Position numbers and translations under genes: made by a program | Notes under the pieces: model-generated | What the model was told of the DNA's origin: nothing | Databases searched by the model: none | The model's input: the letters and a program-made list of their open reading frames with translations, nothing else | DNA from: DATCLS01 sp036563805 | GTDB lineage: Bacteria > Actinomycetota > Acidimicrobiia > Acidimicrobiales > VFJN01 | Length of the DNA: 64,000 bases | Assembly: GCA_036563805.1 (NCBI GenBank) | Contig: DATCLS010000026.1 | Coordinates: 1-64,000, forward strand | Reading direction: 5' to 3' | In this document: positions 59,126 through 64,000 of the stretch, one piece after another | How the letters are laid out: each line of letters opens with the position of its first letter | Position numbering within the stretch: the stretch's first letter is position 1

Positions 59126-59902
59126 ATGCTCATCCTGCTGCCGCCCAGCGAGGGCAAGCGCGCGCCGCGGCGGGGGGCGCCGCTCGACCTGGCGACGCTC
59201 GGCTTCCCGAGCCTGACCGCCGCCCGCGAGCAGGTGCTCGACGCCCTGGTGGCGCTGTGCCGGGACGACCCCGACAAGGCGGCGGCCACGCTCGGCGTGC
59301 CGTCGTCGCAGCTCGACCTCGTGGACCACAACGCCGGGCTGCGCACGGCGCCGACCGCCCGCGCCGACCGGGTCTACGCCGGCGTGCTCTACGAGGCCTT
59401 CGATGTGGCCACGCTGTCGCCCGGCGCCAAGCGGCGGGCCAACCGCCGGCTGGCCGTGACGTCCAGCCTGTTCGGGCTGGTGGGGCCGGCCGACCGCATC
59501 CCCGCCTACCGCCTGTCCGGAGACGCCGTGCTGCCCGGGGTGGGCCGCATCGCCGGCCTGTGGCGCGAGCACCTGGGGCCGGCGGTCGATGCGGCGCTCG
59601 ACGGCCTCCTCGTCGACCTGCGGTCCAGCACGTACGCCGCCTTCTGGCGGCCGCCGGCCGGGCTGGCCGACCGGGTGGCCACCGTGCGGGTCCTCCACGA
59701 GGTTGGCGGCCGCCGCCAGGTCGTGAGCCACTTCAACAAGGCGACCAAGGGCCGGCTGGTCCGGGCCCTGCTCGAGGCGGGCGCCGAGCCCCGCACGCCG
59801 GCCCAGCTGGCCGACGCGCTGCGCGACCTCGGCTGGACCATCGAGTCCGCCGCCCCCACCCGCCGCGGCACCCAGCTCGACGTCGTCGTCGCCGAGCTCT
59901 GA
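59126..59902 (+). CDS. yaaA: Peroxide stress protein YaaA (DUF328)
   Basis: 258 residues. MLILLPPSEGKR at the start, YAGVLYEAFDVATLS (about 82-96), SLFGLVGPADRIPAYRLSG and SHFNKATKGRLVRALL are YaaA hallmarks. In Escherichia coli YaaA limits Fenton chemistry under H2O2 by lowering free iron; the protein binds DNA. It fits the other oxidative-stress genes (Dps, haemoglobin). Confidence 0.92.
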   Translation: MLILLPPSEGKRAPRRGAPLDLATLGFPSLTAAREQVLDALVALCRDDPDKAAATLGVPSSQLDLVDHNAGLRTAPTARADRVYAGVLYEAFDVATLSPGAKRRANRRLAVTSSLFGLVGPADRIPAYRLSGDAVLPGVGRIAGLWREHLGPAVDAALDGLLVDLRSSTYAAFWRPPAGLADRVATVRVLHEVGGRRQVVSHFNKATKGRLVRALLEAGAEPRTPAQLADALRDLGWTIESAAPTRRGTQLDVVVAEL

Positions 59903-60023
59903 CCGGCCGCGCCGGGGGGCGGTGTTCTCCACCACCCAGCCGCTCACCAGCGTCTCGGCCCCGGCCGGGTCGCCGGCCCCAGCATCAGGGCGACCGCAAG
60001 CAGCGCGGCGACCAGGCCCGGCC

Positions 60024-61232
60024 CTACGAGGACGAGGACGAAGACGACGACCGCGCCTTCTTCTCGTCGACGTGGGCGGTGATGGCGTTGAGCATGGCCT
60101 GGCCGGCCCGCCCGAAGATCTCGTTGCGCTTGCCGGTGGCCCATTCGTGCGAGGTGCGGGGCGCGGCGAGCCGGCCCTGGAAGTGGGGCATGACCTCGCG
60201 GGCGAACAGGCGGTAGCTGGCCAGCGTGGCGTCGGGTGGCGCCCAGTCGTGGCCGAGCAGCAGGAACGTCCCGAACCCGCCCGACTGGTCAAGCAGCCGC
60301 TCGATGTAGGCGATGGCGTCGTCGGGTGTGCCGATGACCGCCTGACCCGAGTCCGCGTAGGCCTCGGCGAGCGAGCGGGGGCTGGAGGCGCCGCCGACGT
60401 TGGCGGCCAGCGGCACGAACCCGGCTCCGCCCCCGAAGTAGTTGGCGAAGTCGGCCAGCCCGTAGGTGCAGTCCTCGATGGCCTGCTCGCGCGTGGGAGC
60501 CAGGTGCATGGCGCCCAGCACCCGCCAGGTCCGCCGGTCGGGGGCCGGCCGCCCCGCCACCTCGGCCTGCTCCTCGACGACGCCCCACGCCTGGCCGATG
60601 GCGGCGAAGCCCTCGGCCACCGACATCGACAGGGACAGCAGCGACACGCCCTGCTTGCCGGCCAGCCGGGGGCCGGACGGCGTGACCATGGCGGCCACCG
60701 CCACTTCGGGGTGGGGCGCGGTGTACGGCCGGACCTGTAGCCGGGCCTCACGCATCGTGAACCAGTCGGTCTGGCGGTCGACCGGCTCGTCGCTGCGGAA
60801 CAGGGCGAGGATGGCGTCGAGCGCCTCCTCCATCATCCGCCGCTGCTCGACCGGGTCGATGCCCATGACGTAGGCGTCGGTGGGCAGGGCGCCGGGCCCG
60901 GCGCCGAAGATGGCCCGGCCCCGGGTCAGGTGGTCGAGCAGCACCCAGCGGTCGGCCACCAGCCAGGGGTGATGGTAGGGGAGCGACGTGACGCCCGTGC
61001 CGAGCTTGACGTGCTTGGTGCGCTCGGCGGCCGCGGCGATGAAGATCTCGGGCGACGAGATGATCTCGTAGCCGCCCGAGTGGTGCTCGCCGAACCAGAC
61101 CTCGTCGAAGCCGAGGGCGTCGAGCGCCACCGTCCGCTCGAGGTCGTACTCGAGGGCCAGCGTCGGGTTCTGCCCGACGGGATGGAACGGCGCGAAGAAC
61201 ACGCCGAAGCGGAGCGGCCAGGGTGCCGGCAT
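60024..61232 (-). CDS. LLM-class F420- or FMN-dependent oxidoreductase with poly-Ser tail
   Basis: 402 residues from ATG 61232. LRFGVFFAPFHPVGQNPTLA, FDEVWFGEHHSGGYEIISSPE, VKLGTGVTSLPYHHPWLVADR and RAIFGAGPGALPTDAYVMG are like bacterial luciferase-family monooxygenases that form operons with hydrolases. It ends in eight serines encoded by a (TCN)8 run (60027-60050), a slippage-prone tail. It starts 2 bases after the epoxide-hydrolase stop. Confidence 0.88.
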   Translation of the reverse strand: MPAPWPLRFGVFFAPFHPVGQNPTLALEYDLERTVALDALGFDEVWFGEHHSGGYEIISSPEIFIAAAAERTKHVKLGTGVTSLPYHHPWLVADRWVLLDHLTRGRAIFGAGPGALPTDAYVMGIDPVEQRRMMEEALDAILALFRSDEPVDRQTDWFTMREARLQVRPYTAPHPEVAVAAMVTPSGPRLAGKQGVSLLSLSMSVAEGFAAIGQAWGVVEEQAEVAGRPAPDRRTWRVLGAMHLAPTREQAIEDCTYGLADFANYFGGGAGFVPLAANVGGASSPRSLAEAYADSGQAVIGTPDDAIAYIERLLDQSGGFGTFLLLGHDWAPPDATLASYRLFAREVMPHFQGRLAAPRTSHEWATGKRNEIFGRAGQAMLNAITAHVDEKKARSSSSSSSS

Positions 61233-61234
61233 GG

Positions 61235-62227
61235 TCAGCTCCCGCCGCCGCAGACCTCGTCGAGGAAGCCGACGAGCGCGGCGTTGACCTCGTCGGCCGA
61301 CTCCTGCTGGACCCAGTGCCCGGCGCCGGGCACCAGGACGTCGCCCCGGTGGTCGGTCAGCGCCCCATGGGCCACCGCCGGCGGGGTCATCATCACCACC
61401 GGGTCGAGGGCCCCGCCCACGAACAGCGACGGCACCGTGACCGTGGCGCCGGCCAGCTCGGGGGTGGTCGCCCAGTTGCGGTCGAGGTTCCGGTACCAGT
61501 TGAGGCCGCCGGTGAAGCCGGTGCGGCGGAACTCCTCGACGTAGTGGTCGAGCTCGGCCTGGGTGAGCCACGAGGGCAGGCCCTCGGGCTCGGGCATGCG
61601 TTCGACGAAGCCCCGCCCGTCGGCGGCCAGCAGGGCGGGGTCGAGCGGCTGCTCGGGCCGGACGGCGAGGCCGGCCAGAAGGCGCCGCATGGTCCGCGCC
61701 GGATCCGCGCCCAGCTCGGCGTCGGCGACGCCCGGCTCCTGGAAGTAGAGGATGTAGACGAAGCTGTCGCCGGCGACGGCCCGCAGCGCCTCGGTCGGCG
61801 CCACCTCGCCCCGGGGCAGGTGGGGCACGCTCATGTTGACCAGCGCCCGGACCCGGTCGGGGTGCAGCAGCGCCAGGTGGCTGGCCACCATCGAACCCCA
61901 ATCGTGGCCGACGACCACCGCCCGGTCGGCGCCGACGGCGTCGAGCACGGCGAGCAAATCGCCGGTCAGGTGGTGGATGTCGTAGGCCTCGAGCTCGGCG
62001 GGCCGGCTCGACCGGCCGTAGCCCCGCTGGTCGGGCGCCACCGCCCGGTACCCGGCCCGGGCCAGGGCCGGGAGCTGGTGCCGCCACGACCAGGCCAGCT
62101 CGGGGAACCCGTGGGCCAGCAGCACGACCGGGCCCTCGGTCCCCGCCTCGAGCACGTGCAGCTCGACGTCGCCGGCCGCCACGGTGCGGCTCCGGACCTC
62201 GTCGCTCCGGACCTGGTCGTCAGGCAT
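61235..62227 (-). CDS. Alpha/beta hydrolase (epoxide-hydrolase-like)
   Basis: 330 residues from ATG 62227 (GGAGGAGG upstream). HGFPELAWSWRHQLPAL (oxyanion HGFPE), DQRGYGRSSRP, nucleophile Asp in VVGHDWGSMVA, acid in GGALDPVVM and His in GAGHWVQQESA, with a cap domain (GGLNWYRNLDRNW) carrying epoxide-activating Tyr. GHDWG with Asp at the nucleophile position is the epoxide hydrolase pattern. It overlaps the flavoprotein gene by 8 bases. Confidence 0.88.
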   Translation of the reverse strand: MPDDQVRSDEVRSRTVAAGDVELHVLEAGTEGPVVLLAHGFPELAWSWRHQLPALARAGYRAVAPDQRGYGRSSRPAELEAYDIHHLTGDLLAVLDAVGADRAVVVGHDWGSMVASHLALLHPDRVRALVNMSVPHLPRGEVAPTEALRAVAGDSFVYILYFQEPGVADAELGADPARTMRRLLAGLAVRPEQPLDPALLAADGRGFVERMPEPEGLPSWLTQAELDHYVEEFRRTGFTGGLNWYRNLDRNWATTPELAGATVTVPSLFVGGALDPVVMMTPPAVAHGALTDHRGDVLVPGAGHWVQQESADEVNAALVGFLDEVCGGGS

Positions 62228-63659
62228 GGTGCGCCTCCTCCGGGTGGGCGAGGGCCTCGAGCAGCGCCTCGCGGGTGGGCCCCCCACGGGGCGGCGGTGG
62301 GTAGTCGTCGGGGTGGGCCATGACCTCGGCCATCCGGGCCATGGCCTCGGCGTCGGCCGCCATCTCGGCCGGGGTGATCAGCAGGTTCCAGAGTCGGGCC
62401 AAGGCCCGGCCGATCACGGGGTCGGTGGCCGCGGCCGCGAACACGGCGGCCATGGCCTTGCCCTGGGCCGAGTCGGGCGAGCCGGACGCCGGGTCGGCGC
62501 CGGACCGGTCGAGCTCCAGCGCCGAGTGGTACCAGGGCTCGACCTCGCGGGCGCACGCCGCCTCATAGGCCGTGGCCCGCGCCGTCGCGGCCCCGGCGTC
62601 CGAGCCGGGGTGCTCGGCCAGGGCGTCCGCCAGCAGACCGGCCTGGACCACGGCGAGCGTGCAGCCCCGCCCGTACAGCGGGTTGGTGCACGTGTGGGCG
62701 TCGCCGACGGCGTGGAGGCCGAGCACCGCCGGGCGGCCGTCGTCGTCGACGAACCGGCGGATCCGGTTGATGAGCCCGCCCATCGGCATGACGCCGGACA
62801 GCGCCTCCCGGGGACCGTCGGCGAAGAACCCGTCGGGGCCGGGCAGCAGCCGGCAGGCCAGGTCGAAGCGGCCCTCGTCGGCCAGCGCCGTCCGCAGCTC
62901 GCGGTCGCGGGTGGGGACGGCGAGCGTGACCGAGAGCGTGTCGCCGTCGCCGGGCACGCCCAGGTACTTCACGAAGCCGAGGTCGCCGCCGAGCTTGGGG
63001 TCGGTGAGCGACTGCGGACCCTCCGGGAACCGGTACCAGCGGGACAGGTACATGAGGCCGCTCTCGACGACCTCCTCCCGCACCGGCGCCCCGATCTCGG
63101 CCAGCCAGCCGGGCAGCTGCGAGCGCCGGCCCCCGGCCACGACCACGAGGTCGGCCTCGACCACGCCGCCGTCGGCCACCCGCACGCCGGTGACGGTCGG
63201 CGGCCCGGCGGCATGGCCCCCCGCCCCGCTGGGCTGGGCCACGAGCCCGGTCACGGTCACGCCCGTCCGCACCTCGGCGCCCGACTGGGCGAACACGGCC
63301 CGGCGGAGCACCCAGTCGAGGGTGGTCCGTCGGGCGATGAGCACGGTGAGCTGCTCGTCGCCGGGCTCGGCCTGCAGGTGGGCGGCCGGCGCCATGGTGG
63401 TGCAGCCGGCGGCCAGCAGGTCGCGCCAGATGTCGGGGAAGCGCTCGCGCAGCTCCACCTGCAGCCGGGCCAGGAACCCGTGCGTCTGGTGGGATTGCGG
63501 GGCGCCCCGGCGTTCGGTGGCGAAGGCGTCGTCGGCGGTGGTGGGCACCGGCAGCGGGTCGCGCTCGAGCACGGTCACCCGGTGGCCGGCGCGGGCCAGC
63601 GCCAAGGCGGTGGCGAGCCCGCCGACGCCGCCCCCGACGACGGCGACGTGGTGCGTCAC
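62220..63659 (-). CDS. FAD-dependent monooxygenase/oxidoreductase
   Basis: 479 residues from GTG 63659. FAD motif VAVVGGGVGGLATALALARAG with Glu of ERD; the GD motif (GDAHTCTNPLYGRGC, here AVGDAHTCTNPLYGRG) is present in a PHBH/geranylgeranyl-reductase-like setting. It likely hydroxylates or epoxidises a hydrophobic substrate, handing an epoxide to the next enzyme (inference). Tight overlap with the hydrolase gene. Confidence 0.85.
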   Translation of the reverse strand: MTHHVAVVGGGVGGLATALALARAGHRVTVLERDPLPVPTTADDAFATERRGAPQSHQTHGFLARLQVELRERFPDIWRDLLAAGCTTMAPAAHLQAEPGDEQLTVLIARRTTLDWVLRRAVFAQSGAEVRTGVTVTGLVAQPSGAGGHAAGPPTVTGVRVADGGVVEADLVVVAGGRRSQLPGWLAEIGAPVREEVVESGLMYLSRWYRFPEGPQSLTDPKLGGDLGFVKYLGVPGDGDTLSVTLAVPTRDRELRTALADEGRFDLACRLLPGPDGFFADGPREALSGVMPMGGLINRIRRFVDDDGRPAVLGLHAVGDAHTCTNPLYGRGCTLAVVQAGLLADALAEHPGSDAGAATARATAYEAACAREVEPWYHSALELDRSGADPASGSPDSAQGKAMAAVFAAAATDPVIGRALARLWNLLITPAEMAADAEAMARMAEVMAHPDDYPPPPRGGPTREALLEALAHPEEAHHA

Positions 63660-63704
63660 GGTGGACGTCCGGTCTCGTCCGGTGGGGCTTCCCTCAGGTC
63701 CCGA

Positions 63705-64000
63705 TCAGGTCTCCGTCAGGTCGAGGATCTTCTGGGAGTAGGCCTCCTGCTCGGGCGTGGGCGTCGCCTGGCCCATGGCCATGAGCTTGGTCATGTCGCC
63801 CTGCACCCGGATCTGGCCGGACATGAAGGCCTGCATGGCCGCCTGCTGGTCGCGTTTGACGAACAGCGCCTTGGCCACGTCGTAGGGCGTGGTGAGCGTC
63901 GTCGGCGCGCCCTCGTGCAGCCCGCGGCCCATGGCGCCGTTGGCGAAGTGGATCTCGATGTCGTCGCCGTCGGGCCGCGTCACCACGACGTTGATCGGCC
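63705..64000 (-). CDS. SCP2 sterol-binding-domain protein (5' end outside window)
   Basis: The frame is open to the right edge (PINVVVTRPDGDDIEIHFANG). The domain shows KALFVKRDQQAAMQAFMSGQIRVQGDMTKLM (in parts: FMSGQIRVQGDMTKLM), the hallmark of SCP2 lipid-binding modules. It is 46 bases upstream of the flavoprotein and probably the first visible gene of this operon, consistent with a lipid or steroid substrate. Confidence 0.85.
   Translation of the reverse strand, partial: PINVVVTRPDGDDIEIHFANGAMGRGLHEGAPTTLTTPYDVAKALFVKRDQQAAMQAFMSGQIRVQGDMTKLMAMGQATPTPEQEAYSQKILDLTET

Noticed and set aside
1..64000. tRNA, rRNA, insertion sequences, integrases, attachment sites, origins
   Set aside because: None seen on reading; no transposase-like proteins and no cloverleaf-like or rRNA-like sequence noticed, although a covariance search was not possible.

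Overview
The window reads as one contiguous, very GC-rich (roughly three quarters G+C) chromosomal stretch of an actinobacterium. Support comes from several F420-type enzymes (three LLM oxidoreductases and a PPOX-fold protein), a sortase-type LPRTG wall protein with an Excalibur domain, a HAIR-like heat-shock operator, GTG/TTG starts and dense GTGA/TGATG gene overlaps. The mix of acyl-CoA synthetases, SCP2, Rieske and F420 genes would suit Acidimicrobiia or a relative, but that placement is inference. I saw no tRNA, rRNA, insertion sequence, integrase or CRISPR array.

Region 1 (1-4.9 kb): tail of an AMP-forming ligase, HAD phosphatase, unknown protein, LPRTG/Excalibur protein, Hsp20 behind a HAIR-like operator, small unknown protein, LLM oxidoreductase.

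Region 2 (5-22.3 kb) is a dormancy/redox island: PEP synthase, an acyl carrier protein coupled to an acetyl-CoA-synthetase-like ligase, GAPDH, Zn alcohol dehydrogenase, long-chain acyl-CoA synthetase, a cupin, a CBS-pair protein, a P-type ATPase and a GNAT fusion, followed by a histidine kinase with a receiver-only partner. Ten 14-bp imperfect palindromes of the form GGGRC-N4-GNCCC, close to the DosR/DevR box, lie upstream of these genes. I read this as a DosR-type hypoxia/stationary-phase regulon; no DosR-like regulator is inside the window.

Region 3 (22.7-38.7 kb) is catabolic. A plus-strand uptake operon (dihydroxyphthalate-decarboxylase-like protein, lipoprotein, ABC ATPase, two permeases, cysteine amidohydrolase) converges on a minus-strand operon of ten tightly packed genes (extradiol dioxygenase, aspartate-dehydrogenase-like, alpha/beta hydrolase, cupin, two SDRs, ThDP enzyme, aldehyde dehydrogenase, small HTH protein, Rieske oxygenase) preceded by a MarR gene. 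Together they look like import and meta-cleavage of an unidentified, possibly nitrogen-containing, aromatic compound.

Region 4 (38.7-51.4 kb) holds small stress genes: two copies of a two-gene module (zinc-ribbon protein plus DksA/TraR protein), Dps with an SFPASDPP-type small protein, truncated haemoglobin with a divergent membrane gene, a cysteine-containing HTH regulator, CoA-disulfide-reductase-like flavoprotein, pirin, DUF3040, Pr6Pr and TetR proteins.

Region 5 (51.6-64 kb): PucR regulator, acyl-CoA ligase, a LuxR/AAA regulator broken by a one-base frameshift, YaaA, small proteins, and a second F420/epoxide-hydrolase/flavin operon that runs off the right edge behind an SCP2 gene.

Recurrent oddities are Pro/Gly/Ala-rich insertions inside otherwise conserved enzymes, tandem duplications exactly at ribosome-binding or start sites, and two frameshifted genes.
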